A stretch of DNA of 64,000 nt from Pandoraea terrigena (GCF_902459705.1 NZ_CABPRU010000017.1:1-64000); one strand, 5' to 3'; positions 29,454 through 38,717 are shown, numbered from the stretch's first letter. Numbers and translations are program-made. The notes: a model not told the origin generated them from the sequence alone.

Positions 29454-30590
29454 TCAGGACGCCGGGCGCTTGAACGGCGTATGGGCTTCCAGTTCGCCGA
29501 TATGCTCGTCCATCGCCGAGGTTTCCGCATCGAGAAATTCGGCAATGGCGTCGGCGAAGCGCGCATCGGCAATCCAGTGGGCTGACCAAGTGGGCGTGGG
29601 CAGCAGACCGCGCGACATCTTGTGCACCCCTTGCGCCCCGCCCTCGAAGCTGCGCAGCCCATGCACGATGCAATACTCGATGCCCTGCGCGTAGCACGTC
29701 TCGAAGTGCATGCCGGAGACGAATGCGGTCGTGCCCCAGTACCGTCCGTACATCGTGTCGCCACTCACCACATTGAGCGCGCATGCCAGCGGCTCGCCTT
29801 CGCGCTCGGCCACGACGAGCAGCAGCGTGTCGGGCATCGCCGCATGCCACTGGCCAAAAAAGGCGCGCGTCAGGTACGGCGCGTTCCAATGCTCGCGATA
29901 CGTGTTGTCGTAGCACTGATAGAAGAAGTCGAGCGCGGCCTCGTCAATATCGGCACCGCGCAGCCAACGGTATGTCACCCCGGCGTCACGCACGCGCCGG
30001 CGATCCTGTTTGAGCTTCTTGCGCTTTTCCTGATTCATCTGTGCAAGAAACGCGTCGAACGAGGCGACGCCCGGGTTCTCCCAATGGAACTGCACGCCCT
30101 CGCGCAGCGCATAGCCCGCCTCGGTGAGTGCCGCCAGATCGTCGTCGTGCGCGAAGAGCACGTGAATCGACGACAACTCGAGCTGCTTTGCGAAGGCGAT
30201 CGCGCCGCGAGCGAGCGCGACCCGCTCGGCGTGGGTGCGCGCCAGCAGACGCGGCCCCGTCACCGGCGAGAACGGCACGGCGCACAGCAGCTTCGGGTAG
30301 TAGTTCAGACCATGACGCGCAAACGCCTCGGCCCACGCGTGATCGAACACATACTCGCCACGCGAATGCGATTTGACATAGAGCGGCATGGCGCCCACGA
30401 GGCTGTCGCCGGCATGCATGAGCAGATAGGCCGGCTGCCAGCCGGTGCGCTTCGACGCGCATCCGCTCGTATGCATGGCATGCAGGAACGCGTGCTGCAC
30501 GAACGGGTTGCCGCGCGCGAGCGCATTCCACGCGTCGGCCGGCACGTCTTCGATCATATGCACTACACGTATGACTACGTCGCTGCTCAC
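29454..30590 (-). CDS. GNAT-superfamily protein of the COG3146/DUF482 type
   Basis: A 378-residue cytoplasmic protein resembling the FemAB-like acyltransferases known as DUF482 or 'peptidogalycan biosynthesis' proteins. Typical stretches are ARGNPFVQHAFLHAMHTSGC, AWAEAFARHGLNYYPKLLCA, VPFSPVTGPRLL, QMNQEKRKKLKQDRRRV and GRYWGTTAFVSGMHFETCY. These match family members of about 380 residues. The function has not been established. It is a single gene between nadE and ppa, on the same strand as both. Confidence 0.85.
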   Translation of the reverse strand: MSSDVVIRVVHMIEDVPADAWNALARGNPFVQHAFLHAMHTSGCASKRTGWQPAYLLMHAGDSLVGAMPLYVKSHSRGEYVFDHAWAEAFARHGLNYYPKLLCAVPFSPVTGPRLLARTHAERVALARGAIAFAKQLELSSIHVLFAHDDDLAALTEAGYALREGVQFHWENPGVASFDAFLAQMNQEKRKKLKQDRRRVRDAGVTYRWLRGADIDEAALDFFYQCYDNTYREHWNAPYLTRAFFGQWHAAMPDTLLLVVAEREGEPLACALNVVSGDTMYGRYWGTTAFVSGMHFETCYAQGIEYCIVHGLRSFEGGAQGVHKMSRGLLPTPTWSAHWIADARFADAIAEFLDAETSAMDEHIGELEAHTPFKRPAS

Positions 30591-30697
30591 CCCTCACCTC
30601 GTCTGTGAACCTGCGAGCCGACTGCGCGGCCGCCGGCATTGAACCCTCGAACTGGCTGCCATTGTCGCCGAACTTGGCGAGGCGTTCAGCGGGCAAC

Positions 30698-30724
30698 AAA
30701 AAAGCCCGGCACGCGGGCCGGGCT
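30698..30724 (-). terminator. Rho-independent terminator of ppa
   Basis: On the minus strand the stem AGCCCGGC/GCCGGGCT (30724-30703) with a 6-nt loop is followed by TTTTTT. It lies 40 bp after the ppa stop. Confidence 0.88.
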
Positions 30725-30763
30725 TGTCTGGCGTCGACCGGCGACGCCGTAGGCGAAATCCGC

Positions 30764-31291
30764 TTACTTCTTGGCGTTGGCCACGCCGTCGACGATTTCC
30801 TTGTGGGCGGCTTCGATGCCTTCCCAGCCTTCGATCTTGACCCACTTGCCCTTCTCGAGCGCCTTGTAGTTCTCGAAGAAGTGCTTGATCTGATCCTTCA
30901 GGTAACCCGGCACGTCGTCGATCGACTTCATGTGCGCCGTCATCGGGCAGATCTTGTCGACCGGCACGACCACCAGCTTGGCGTCCACGCCCGACTCGTC
31001 GGTCATGTTGAGCAGACCCAGGGCGCGGCAGCGCACGATCGAGCCAGCCAGCAGCGGGAACGGGGTAACGACCAGCGCGTCGACCGGGTCGCCATCACCC
31101 GACAGCGTTTGCGGAATGAAACCGTAGTTGGCCGGGTAGCGCATGCCCGTGCCGATGAAACGGTCGACCACCAGCAGGCCCAGTTCCTTGTCGGCTTCGT
31201 ACTTCACCGGGTCGCTTTGCGCCGGGATCTCGATGATGACGTTGAAATCGTTGGGGATGTCCTTGCCGGCAGGCACGTGGTTGAAGCTCAT
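30764..31291 (-). CDS. ppa: Inorganic pyrophosphatase
   Basis: A 175-residue family I soluble pyrophosphatase. It has [19 protein letters not shown], the signature [11 protein letters not shown] with its metal-binding aspartates, and the C-terminal [18 protein letters not shown]. The length is that of the E. coli hexameric enzyme. The start [11 protein letters not shown] is typical; a longer in-frame ORF upstream is intergenic. A strong terminator follows it. Confidence 0.97.
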   Translation of the reverse strand: MSFNHVPAGKDIPNDFNVIIEIPAQSDPVKYEADKELGLLVVDRFIGTGMRYPANYGFIPQTLSGDGDPVDALVVTPFPLLAGSIVRCRALGLLNMTDESGVDAKLVVVPVDKICPMTAHMKSIDDVPGYLKDQIKHFFENYKALEKGKWVKIEGWEGIEAAHKEIVDGVANAKK

Positions 31292-31393
31292 GATGGCATT
31301 CCTGTGTATGAAAAGGGGCACGCCGCCGCACGGCATGCACGCCCGCCAACCTGCCGGATGCCACGCCGCCCGACGGCAATCGGGCGCCAAACA

Positions 31394-32578
31394 TTATAGC
31401 GGGTTTGCCTGGTTCCCCTGTATTGCCCGCAGCCGAGCCAGCCGCTGTGGCGTCAGTTCACCCACGCTCGCGCAGCCCAGCAACTGCATCGTCGTGTGCA
31501 ACTCCCCAAGCAGCAGCGCGAGCACCCCCGCCACGCCATCGCCACCGCGTGCCGCCACGCCATACAGCGGCGCACGGCCGAGCAACACCCCCTTGGCTCC
31601 CAGCGCCACGGCCTTGGCCACATCGGCGCCGCGCCGCACGCCACCGTCGAGAAACACCGCCATGGCGGGCCCACGAGCGCTCACCGCCTCGGCGATCGGC
31701 GGCAGCGCCTCGAGCGGCGCGAGCGTGCTGCCCAGTTGCCGCCCGCCGTGATTGGACACGACGATGCCGTCCGCGCCGTGCGCTTGCGCCAGCCGGGCGT
31801 CGTCCACGGTCTGGATGCCCTTGACGAGCACTTCGCCCGGCCAGTGGCGGCGCACCCAGGCCAGATCGTCCCAACCGAGCGACAGATCCATCTGACGGCT
31901 CAGCACCGCCGCATGACGCGCCAGATCGGCACGCTCGCCCACACTCCTGGCGATGTTGCGCAGTTGCGGCGCGCCATGGGCCAGCATCTGCCAACTCCAG
32001 TGCGGATGCCGCACGCAGTCGGCAATGAGGCGCGGCGTGATGCGCAACGGCAGCTTGAAGCCGTTGCGCGTGTCGTGATCGCGCTTGCCGTGCACCGGCG
32101 TGTCGACGGTCAACAGCAGCGTGCGGAAACCCGCCTCACGCGCACGGCGCATCATGCTCTCGGCGATGCGCCGGTCCTGCTGCACGTAAAGCTGGAGCCA
32201 CATCTCGCCGTCGGGCACCGCCGCGCGAACGTCTTCGAGCAACGACGTCGACGCCGTCGACAGCACGAACGGCAGCCCGGCATCGGCCGCCGCGCGAGCG
32301 AGCCGCTCATCCGCGCGCGGCCAGAACAGCCCGTTGAGTCCGGTCGGCCCCACCGCCATCGGCGCGGCGGCGTCACGCCCCCAGAAGGTCGTCGCGCTCG
32401 AACATCGCGACGTATCGGTCATCACGCGCGGCGCGAAGCCCCACTGCGCGAACGCATCGCGGTTGCGGCGCAACGCGTCGCCGTCTTCCGCCCCACCCTC
32501 CAGGTAATCGAACGCCAGCTTCGCCAGACGCCGCCGGGCGGCCCGGCGGTAATCCTCCACGCAGGAAAACGCGTGCAT
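31394..32578 (-). CDS. FMN-dependent alpha-hydroxy-acid dehydrogenase, mandelate/lactate dehydrogenase-like
   Basis: A 394-residue member of the FMN alpha-hydroxy-acid oxidase family (L-lactate dehydrogenase LldD, (S)-mandelate dehydrogenase MdlB, glycolate oxidase). The wording is near MdlB: VEDYRRAARRRLAKLAFDYL, EGGAEDGD, VGPTGLNGLFWPRAD and PFVLSTAS. Catalytic elements are LYVQQDR, LTVDTPVHGKRD, the Lys in LVKGIQ, and His-Arg in SNHGGRQLGS, with GGVRRGADVAKA binding FMN phosphate. The start follows GGGGGAG. It is divergent from the IclR gene, 150 bp away, and belongs to the second catabolic locus. It acts on an L/(S)-2-hydroxy acid of unknown identity. Confidence 0.9.
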   Translation of the reverse strand: MHAFSCVEDYRRAARRRLAKLAFDYLEGGAEDGDALRRNRDAFAQWGFAPRVMTDTSRCSSATTFWGRDAAAPMAVGPTGLNGLFWPRADERLARAAADAGLPFVLSTASTSLLEDVRAAVPDGEMWLQLYVQQDRRIAESMMRRAREAGFRTLLLTVDTPVHGKRDHDTRNGFKLPLRITPRLIADCVRHPHWSWQMLAHGAPQLRNIARSVGERADLARHAAVLSRQMDLSLGWDDLAWVRRHWPGEVLVKGIQTVDDARLAQAHGADGIVVSNHGGRQLGSTLAPLEALPPIAEAVSARGPAMAVFLDGGVRRGADVAKAVALGAKGVLLGRAPLYGVAARGGDGVAGVLALLLGELHTTMQLLGCASVGELTPQRLARLRAIQGNQANPL

Positions 32579-32678
32579 TGCTCCCCCTATCCCCTGATCG
32601 CCCCGTGGCGCGCGCCACGCGGTCTCAAGCCCTGTCCCACGACCGAACTTCACGGCAATTCACCACTTGCGCATAAAC

Positions 32679-32708
32679 AATTGCATTACAATCACAATCG
32701 TTACAATC
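32679..32708. promoter_or_regulatory. Candidate IclR operator with 15-bp element and ACAATC repeats
   Basis: AATTGCATTACAATC at 32679-32693 matches two elements at 40390-40404 and 40410-40424 at 13 of 15 positions each. It overlaps a cluster of three ACAATC words at 32688, 32694 and 32703. It lies 21 to 50 bp before the IclR start and in the promoter shared with the divergent FMN enzyme. Two TACAAT boxes here could be -10 sites. Confidence 0.6.
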
Positions 32709-32728
32709 CGAACATATTGGTACATTCC

Positions 32729-33604
32729 ATGCCGCGCTTGCCCGCCCGGTCGTCCGGCCGTACCGAAGACGCGCCGGCCACCACGCCAGCCAACGCCTCC
32801 GGTGTGACCGACGCCGCCCCCTCGACGCCACGCTCGTCACTCTTCGTCGGATCCACCGAAAAGACGTTTCAAGTCCTGCACGCCTTCGACGGCCCGGCGC
32901 GCTACATGACGCTCGGCGACATCGCCAAGGCAGCCGGGCTCGATCGCAGCGCGACACAGCGGCTCGTGCACACGCTCGAAGTACTCGGCTATCTGTTTCG
33001 CGTGCCCGAGACCCGCACCTACGGCCTGACCACCAAGGTGCTTCAGTTCTCGTACAACTACATCCGTGCGAACGATCTTGTCGAGAAAGCCGCACCGTAT
33101 CTGCTCGACATCTTCCGTCGCGTCGGCGAGACGACCAACCTGCAGGAGCTGGACGGCCACGAGATCGTGTACGTCGCGCGCTTTCCCGGTCAGCATCTCG
33201 TGAATATCGGCATCGTCGTCGGGGCGCGCCTGCCGGCCATGTTCACCGCTTCCGGCATCGCGATGCTGTCGCGCCTGCCCGAGGCGCGCGTGCGGGAAAT
33301 CCTCGCGAGCACGTCGCTCGAACCGATGACGCCATACACCACGACAGACGAGAAAAAGCTCCTCGAACGCATCCAGACGGCCGCGCGACGCGGCTATGCC
33401 ATCGTCGAGAGCGAAACCGTGATGGGAGACATTTCGGTCGCCGCCCCCATCACCGATCACGACGGACACGCCGTCGCCGCCATCAATATCTCGGTGCCGA
33501 CCTCGCGCTGGACGCGCGAGCGCGTCGAGGCCGAACTCGCACCGCACGTTCAAGTCGCCGCCACCTCGATCTCGAAGTCGCGCATCTCGACCTTCCGCCG
33601 CTAA
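32729..33604 (+). CDS. IclR-family transcriptional regulator of the hydroxy-acid locus
   Basis: A 291-residue IclR protein. After a Pro/Ala/Thr-rich N-terminal tail of about 40 residues it has the winged helix-turn-helix (STEKTFQVLHAF, then AKAAGLDRSATQRLVHTLEV), and then an effector domain (RVGETTNLQELDGHEIVYVA, ASGIAMLSRLPEARV, RGYAIVESETVMGDISVAAP). It is divergent from the FMN dehydrogenase and convergent with the DapA-family gene. The 15-bp element in its own promoter recurs in the promoter of the transporter and aldehyde dehydrogenase operons, so it probably controls all of them. The much longer in-frame ORF upstream is spurious. Confidence 0.92.
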   Translation: MPRLPARSSGRTEDAPATTPANASGVTDAAPSTPRSSLFVGSTEKTFQVLHAFDGPARYMTLGDIAKAAGLDRSATQRLVHTLEVLGYLFRVPETRTYGLTTKVLQFSYNYIRANDLVEKAAPYLLDIFRRVGETTNLQELDGHEIVYVARFPGQHLVNIGIVVGARLPAMFTASGIAMLSRLPEARVREILASTSLEPMTPYTTTDEKKLLERIQTAARRGYAIVESETVMGDISVAAPITDHDGHAVAAINISVPTSRWTRERVEAELAPHVQVAATSISKSRISTFRR

Positions 33605-33642
33605 GCCCCTCGAGCGGCGGCAGGTCCGAACCGCCCTCGGCC

Positions 33643-34554
33643 TCAGCGCCCTTCGAAAATCGCCAGTTGCCGTGTCAGTTCCTCGCGCAGTGCAGCCGAC
33701 AGTGCCGGCGCGGGCGGCACCAGCGGGGCGAGCATCGCCGGGGCCTGCACGCCGATCAGGTCCATCACCGACTTCATCGGCCCCGGGTTCGTCTCGGCAA
33801 ACGCCAGGCTCATCAGCGGAATGAGCGAGCGGTGCACGTCGAGCGCGTCGGCCGTCCTGCCTTCCGACGCGAGCTTGAAGATGCGTTGCCACGCGCTCGG
33901 CAACAGCGATGCCGTGACCACGATGCCGCCGCGTGCCCCGGCCGCCACATGCAACGGGAACAGGGTGTCCTCACCGCTCAGCACCGCGAACGACGCGTCG
34001 ACGCCCGCGATCGTGCGCAGGAAATGCCACATGTCGGTGTTGCACGCCTTCATGCCCACGATGTTCTCGTGGCGCGACAGTTCGTGCAGCACTTCGGGCG
34101 CAATCGCGATGCGCGTGCGATACGGAATCTCGTAGATCAGGATGGGCACCGGCGACTCATCGGCATAGCGCAGAAAGTAGTCGCGGATACCGGTTTGCGT
34201 GGGGTTGGTGTAGTACGGCGTGAGCACGAGCAGGCCGTCGGCACCGGCGGCCGCGAAGTCGCGGCCGGCTTCGATGGCGTCGTGGTATCCCGGGTCGAGC
34301 ACGCCGGCGATCACCGGCACGTCGCGGCCGTGGGCCTTCACTTCCTGTGCCGTGAGTTCGGCCATGCGCACGCGCTCGGCGCGCGAGAGCGCCCCGTACT
34401 CGCCAGTGCCGCCCAGCGGCACAACGCCGTCGATGCCCTGCTCCAGCAGGTACCGCATCAGCGCGCGCGCCGCGTCGGTGTGAATCGTGTCGTCGGCATT
34501 CACCGGCGTGGGAATCGCCGGCAGAATGCCCGTCAGTTGTGCAGAGCGAAGCAT
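33643..34554 (-). CDS. DapA-family (dihydrodipicolinate synthase-like) aldolase/dehydratase
   Basis: A 303-residue class I lyase of the DHDPS/N-acetylneuraminate lyase family. The TIM barrel has PLGGTGEYGALSRAER near residue 45, the catalytic Tyr in IYEIPYRTR, and the Schiff-base Lys in IVGMKACNTD near residue 168. It is unlikely to be the biosynthetic DapA, since it is the last gene of an ABC-transporter operon in a catabolic locus. Relatives split or dehydrate 2-keto-3-deoxy sugar acids or 4-hydroxy-2-oxo acids, typically giving pyruvate and an aldehyde. An aldehyde dehydrogenase is in the same locus. Substrate unknown. Confidence 0.85.
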   Translation of the reverse strand: MLRSAQLTGILPAIPTPVNADDTIHTDAARALMRYLLEQGIDGVVPLGGTGEYGALSRAERVRMAELTAQEVKAHGRDVPVIAGVLDPGYHDAIEAGRDFAAAGADGLLVLTPYYTNPTQTGIRDYFLRYADESPVPILIYEIPYRTRIAIAPEVLHELSRHENIVGMKACNTDMWHFLRTIAGVDASFAVLSGEDTLFPLHVAAGARGGIVVTASLLPSAWQRIFKLASEGRTADALDVHRSLIPLMSLAFAETNPGPMKSVMDLIGVQAPAMLAPLVPPAPALSAALREELTRQLAIFEGR

Positions 34555-34601
34555 GAGTTAAACGTCCGTGAATCGTGAGTTCAGTGAAATCGGATACCGC
34601 A

Positions 34602-36404
34602 TCAGGTCGTCAGGCTGCGTCGACGCAAGCGCTCGGCTACCCAGATGAGTGCGGCGATGAAAAGGAAAAGACACGTTGAGACGGCGGCGATCACCGGCGA
34701 GATCTGCATCGTGATCTCGTCCCAGAACTGCTTGGGCAGGGTGGTCGACAGGCCGCCCGACGTGAACAGCGCAATCGTGAGTTCGTCGAACGAGGTGGCG
34801 AACGCGAACAGGAACGACGACAGCAGGCCCGCACCGAGAATCGGGAACGTCACGCGGCGCAGCGTCGCCCACGGACGCGCTCCCAGGCTGTAGGCCGCCA
34901 GGTCGAGTCGCGTGTCGTAGTTGCGCAGCACCGCCATCATCGTGATGACGACGTACGGCACGGCCACGACCGTATGCGCGAGGGTCAGCCCCACGCTGGA
35001 GCCCACCAGGCCGATCCTGGCGAAGAAATAGAACACGCCGACGGCCAGGATCATGCGCGGCACCACGATGGGGGCAAGCACGAAGGCAAGCATCGCCGAC
35101 TTGCCGCGCATGCCGCCGCGCACCAGCAAGAACGCGGCAGGCGTGCCGATCAGCATCGACAGCAGACCCGCACCGATGCCGACGAGCATCGAACGCGTGA
35201 CCGCCTGCATCCACAACGGCGACTCCCAGATCTGCTGATACCACTGCAGCGAGAAGCCCTTCGGCGGCCAGGCCAGGCCCGAGGCCGAGTCGAACGACAT
35301 CGGAATCATCAGCAGCGCCGGTGCGGCGAGAAATACCACCAGCAGGATCACGATCGCGCGCAGCACGAGACCGTCGCCCGGTTCGCCCTTGTGACGCGGC
35401 ATCGCACGCAACAGCAGATCAGTGACGTTGCCCAGCACCGTGAGGACGGTCTCGCCAAGCGCTCGGCTCCACCCGCCGCGACGCTTGCCCGTCTTGGCGT
35501 CGCCGGTGCCGCCGGCCATCGTCGACAGCCCGACCATGCGGTCGTAGACGAAGAACACCACCAGCACCACGGCGAGCAACAGCACGGAGATCGCACCCGC
35601 GAAGCCCCAGTTCAACGCCTGCATGACCTGGTCGATGATGAGCTGCGTGATCATCGTTTCGTGACGCCCACCCAACAGCGTCGGCGTAATGAAAAAGCCG
35701 ATCGACGTGACGAACACCATCAGCGCTCCGGCGGCCACACCCGGCAGCGACAACGGGAAATACACCCGCCAGAACACCGTGCCGGGGCGTGCCCCCAGCG
35801 TCGATGCCGCGCTCGGCAGACGGCGGTCGATGTTCTCCATGACGGAGAGCATCGTGAGCACCGCCAGCGGCATGAGCGCATGCACCATGCCGAGCAACAC
35901 CGCCGGGAAGCTATAGAGCAGCGAGAGCGGTGCATCGATCAGGCCCAGATCGAGCAACGTTCGATTGATCACGCCGTTACGTCCAAGCAGCACCACCCAG
36001 GCGAACGTGCGCACGAGGAAGCTCGTCCAGAACGAAAGCAGGAGCCAGAACAGCAGCCGCTGCTTGCGCGCGCCGCTCAGCGTCGAGAGCCGGTAGGCAA
36101 TCGGATAGCCCGTGAGGACGGCAAAGAAGGTCGTATAGAGCGAGACCTTGAGCGTGATGAGCAACACGTCGACGTACACCGACGAGGCGAACAAGCGCTG
36201 ATATTCGGCGAGCGTGAAGCCGCTCTCGCCGCGAATGCTCAGCAGCAGCAACTGACCGACCGGATAGATCAGCATCACCGCCAGCAGAATGACGATGGGC
36301 GCGGCCATGAGCAGCGGGCGCAGGCGCGCACGCCAGCGGGCACGGCGCGGTGCCAGCTGCGCGTGACGGGACGACGAAGGACGAACCACGGCGGATGCAC
36401 TCAT
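34602..36404 (-). CDS. ABC transporter permease, fused PotB-PotC type
   Basis: A 600-residue membrane protein that looks like the two permeases of a spermidine/putrescine-type importer joined in one chain. The first half (residues about 30-290) has six membrane segments and the EAA-type loop AASTLGARPGTVFWRVYFPL. A polar linker covers residues 290-345 (GGTGDAKTGKRRGG and onwards). The second half has six more segments and its own loop AAYSLGARPWATLRRVTFPI. Separate PotB and PotC genes are the norm. It begins 3 bp after the ATPase stop, so a single polypeptide would form the whole channel. Confidence 0.9.
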   Translation of the reverse strand: MSASAVVRPSSSRHAQLAPRRARWRARLRPLLMAAPIVILLAVMLIYPVGQLLLLSIRGESGFTLAEYQRLFASSVYVDVLLITLKVSLYTTFFAVLTGYPIAYRLSTLSGARKQRLLFWLLLSFWTSFLVRTFAWVVLLGRNGVINRTLLDLGLIDAPLSLLYSFPAVLLGMVHALMPLAVLTMLSVMENIDRRLPSAASTLGARPGTVFWRVYFPLSLPGVAAGALMVFVTSIGFFITPTLLGGRHETMITQLIIDQVMQALNWGFAGAISVLLLAVVLVVFFVYDRMVGLSTMAGGTGDAKTGKRRGGWSRALGETVLTVLGNVTDLLLRAMPRHKGEPGDGLVLRAIVILLVVFLAAPALLMIPMSFDSASGLAWPPKGFSLQWYQQIWESPLWMQAVTRSMLVGIGAGLLSMLIGTPAAFLLVRGGMRGKSAMLAFVLAPIVVPRMILAVGVFYFFARIGLVGSSVGLTLAHTVVAVPYVVITMMAVLRNYDTRLDLAAYSLGARPWATLRRVTFPILGAGLLSSFLFAFATSFDELTIALFTSGGLSTTLPKQFWDEITMQISPVIAAVSTCLFLFIAALIWVAERLRRRSLTT

Positions 36405-36407
36405 CGC

Positions 36408-37529
36408 TTACCCCGCGATCGCGACAGCGTCGTCGGCACGCCATGCGAGACCGAGCGTCTGCCCGATCTCGAAACGGTTGCCACGACGATGTGTCGGGAA
36501 CGACGCCACGAGCGACTTGCCCACCTCGCCCGCCTGGCCGCCCATCACCGACGATTGCAGGTACAGCTTCGTCATACCGCCCGTGACCATGATGTCGGTG
36601 AGCCTCGCCGAGATCGTCGCCACGCCGTCGCCAACGCCGCCGCCATCATGGATATGCAGGTTCTGCGGGCGCAGCAACAACTTGACCGCTCGGCCGCGCT
36701 CGACCTGCGGGTCGTAGACCATCGCCTCGGCGCCGCTCGCGCCTTCCACGCCCGCCATCGCCACGCGCACCTGATCGCCCGCGCGCTCGAGCACGGTGGC
36801 ATCGAGCAGGTTGGACTCACCGAGGAAATCGGCCACGAAAACGCTCGTCGGACGGAAATACAGATCGTCCGGCGTGCCCAGTTGCGCGATTTCCCCGGCG
36901 TTCATCAGGCAAATGCGATCGGACATCGTCATCGCTTCTTCCTGATCGTGCGTCACGTACACGATGGTGGTGCCGAGTTCGCGGTGAATGCGTTTGATCT
37001 CGAGCTGCATGTGATCGCGCAACTTCTTGTCGAGCGCGCCCAGCGGCTCGTCCATCAGGATGATCGACGGCCGGTAGACCATACAGCGCGCGAGGGCGAT
37101 GCGCTGCTGTTGCCCCCCCGAGAGCTCGCGCGGATAGCGCTCCGCCACGTGCGGCAGATGCACCATCTCCAGCGCGCTCATGACCATCTTGCGAGCGGCC
37201 TGTGCGTCGGTGCGACGCATTTGCAACGGGAATGCGATGTTCTCCGCCACGGTCATGTGCGGGAACAGCGCGTAGTTCTGGAACACCATACCGATATCGC
37301 GCTCGTACGGCGCGCCGTACGTGACATCGGTCCCGTTGATGCGAATGGCGCCCGCATCGGGCTGCGACAGACCCGCGATGAGCGAGAGCAAGGTGGTCTT
37401 GCCCGAGCCGCTTGGGCCGAGCAAGGTCAGGAATTCGCCCTGGGCGACATCGAGGTCGGTCGGGGCAAGCGCGACGAAATCGCCGTAGCGCTTGGACAGG
37501 CCCGAGACTTGGAGATTGGCAACGGTCAT
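36408..37529 (-). CDS. ABC transporter ATPase, PotA type
   Basis: A 373-residue ATPase of the spermidine/putrescine/iron (PotA/FbpC) type. It has Walker A LLGPSGSGKTTLLSLIAG, signature ELSGGQQQRIALARCM, Walker B IILMDEPLGALDKKLR, H-loop YVTHDQEEAMTM, and a C-terminal TOBE domain (RAVKLLLRPQNLHIHDGGG). I start at MTVANLQVS; a TTG 15 bp upstream is less likely. It lies between the binding-protein and permease genes and energises the fused permease. Confidence 0.93.
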   Translation of the reverse strand: MTVANLQVSGLSKRYGDFVALAPTDLDVAQGEFLTLLGPSGSGKTTLLSLIAGLSQPDAGAIRINGTDVTYGAPYERDIGMVFQNYALFPHMTVAENIAFPLQMRRTDAQAARKMVMSALEMVHLPHVAERYPRELSGGQQQRIALARCMVYRPSIILMDEPLGALDKKLRDHMQLEIKRIHRELGTTIVYVTHDQEEAMTMSDRICLMNAGEIAQLGTPDDLYFRPTSVFVADFLGESNLLDATVLERAGDQVRVAMAGVEGASGAEAMVYDPQVERGRAVKLLLRPQNLHIHDGGGVGDGVATISARLTDIMVTGGMTKLYLQSSVMGGQAGEVGKSLVASFPTHRRGNRFEIGQTLGLAWRADDAVAIAG

Positions 37530-37574
37530 GAGATCAGCACCCAAAAAAACCTGAAACGAAACGGCAGGTGAGGA

Positions 37575-38717
37575 TCAGGTAAGGATCCAACGGTTGAAAC
37601 GCTCGAGCGCGATGCTCTGGTTCTGCTGCCAGAACTTCGCGTTGATTTGCACGCCGCTCTTCATGTTCTCGGGGAACGTCGGGCAGCGCTTTGCTACATC
37701 AGGCTTGACGTAGTTGAACGCTTCGGGTTGCGTCATGCCGGCCGGGAAGAACTTGGTCAGCTCGGCCTGACGCTTCGGATCGCTCGCGAACTTGATGAAC
37801 TCGCGGCAAGCGCCGGCGTTCGGCGTGCCCTTGAGGATCGACCAGTTGTCGCAACCCCAGATGTTCTGATTCCACACGATCTCCACGGGCGCGCCGTTGG
37901 CCTGCGCCGACTGCGCGCGCGAGGCCCACGTGGCGACCATGTCGACCTCGCCGGACCCAAGCATCTGCTCGACTTGTGCGCCGGTGGTCCACCACACGTC
38001 CACATGCTTGGCAATCCTGTCCAGGCTCTTGAAGGCGCGATCGAAGTCGCACGGATACACCGAGCCGGGCGCCACGCCATCGGCCAGCAGCGCTTCTTCG
38101 ATGGTGTCGAACGGGTACTTTCGGATGGCGCGACGGCCCGGGAAATCCTTCACGTTCCACAGATCGGCCCACGACGCCGGCGCCTTGCGGCCCTTGAACG
38201 CATCGGTGCGATAGGCGAGCACCGTCGAGTAAATGTTGGTTCCCACGCCGAACGGCGACATGTATTGCGACGGAATCTTCGCGATGATGGGGTCCGACTC
38301 GAGACCGTGCCGCTCCAGGTACTCCTTGCCTCCCCCCGTGAGCAGCAGGATCGCAGGCTGGCTGATCTTGGCCATGTCCCACGTGTAGCTGCCCGCCTCG
38401 ACCATGCTCTTGATCTGCGCGGTCGGCTCCGCGTTGGCCTGCACGCCCACGACCTCGATGCCACTCGCCTTGGCGAACGGTTTGTAGAACACAGCGTCAT
38501 ACGCCTTGGTGTAAATGCCGCCATCGTCGCGCACGACGATGCGTTTGGTGGCGGCGCGCGCGGGCGTCCACACGAACGGGAACGCCACGGCGGCAGCGCC
38601 AGCGAGCGCCGTCTTCATGGCGGTGCGACGGCCAGGCTGTGCGAGCGACACGGCGTCATCGCCGGCGTGGGTGTCAGCGGTATCAAGCGGGCTTGCGAAG
38701 GGCTTGCGTTTCATCAT
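37575..38717 (-). CDS. Periplasmic substrate-binding protein, PotD/family 1 type
   Basis: A 380-residue extracellular solute-binding protein. An unusually long N-terminal region ends in a twin-arginine-like signal, GRRTAMKTALAGAAAVAFPF, cleaved after ARA (about residue 55), so export may use Tat. The mature protein has RIVVRDDGGIYTKAYDAVFY, SYTWDMAKISQPA, and NIWGCDNWSILKGTPNAGAC with FIKFASDPKRQAE. It precedes the PotA-like ATPase by 45 bp and follows the FAD dehydrogenase by 106 bp. The ligand may be a hydroxy or keto acid rather than a polyamine, judging from the neighbours. Confidence 0.88.
   Translation of the reverse strand: MMKRKPFASPLDTADTHAGDDAVSLAQPGRRTAMKTALAGAAAVAFPFVWTPARAATKRIVVRDDGGIYTKAYDAVFYKPFAKASGIEVVGVQANAEPTAQIKSMVEAGSYTWDMAKISQPAILLLTGGGKEYLERHGLESDPIIAKIPSQYMSPFGVGTNIYSTVLAYRTDAFKGRKAPASWADLWNVKDFPGRRAIRKYPFDTIEEALLADGVAPGSVYPCDFDRAFKSLDRIAKHVDVWWTTGAQVEQMLGSGEVDMVATWASRAQSAQANGAPVEIVWNQNIWGCDNWSILKGTPNAGACREFIKFASDPKRQAELTKFFPAGMTQPEAFNYVKPDVAKRCPTFPENMKSGVQINAKFWQQNQSIALERFNRWILT

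Noticed and set aside
31496-32728. Long N-terminal extension of the IclR gene
   Set aside because: It is antisense to the FMN dehydrogenase; the regulator begins after a promoter-like AT-rich segment.
34974-37571. Open frame of 865 codons on the plus strand
   Set aside because: Antisense to the fused permease and PotA-like ATPase; extremely Arg/His/Gln-rich and without domains.
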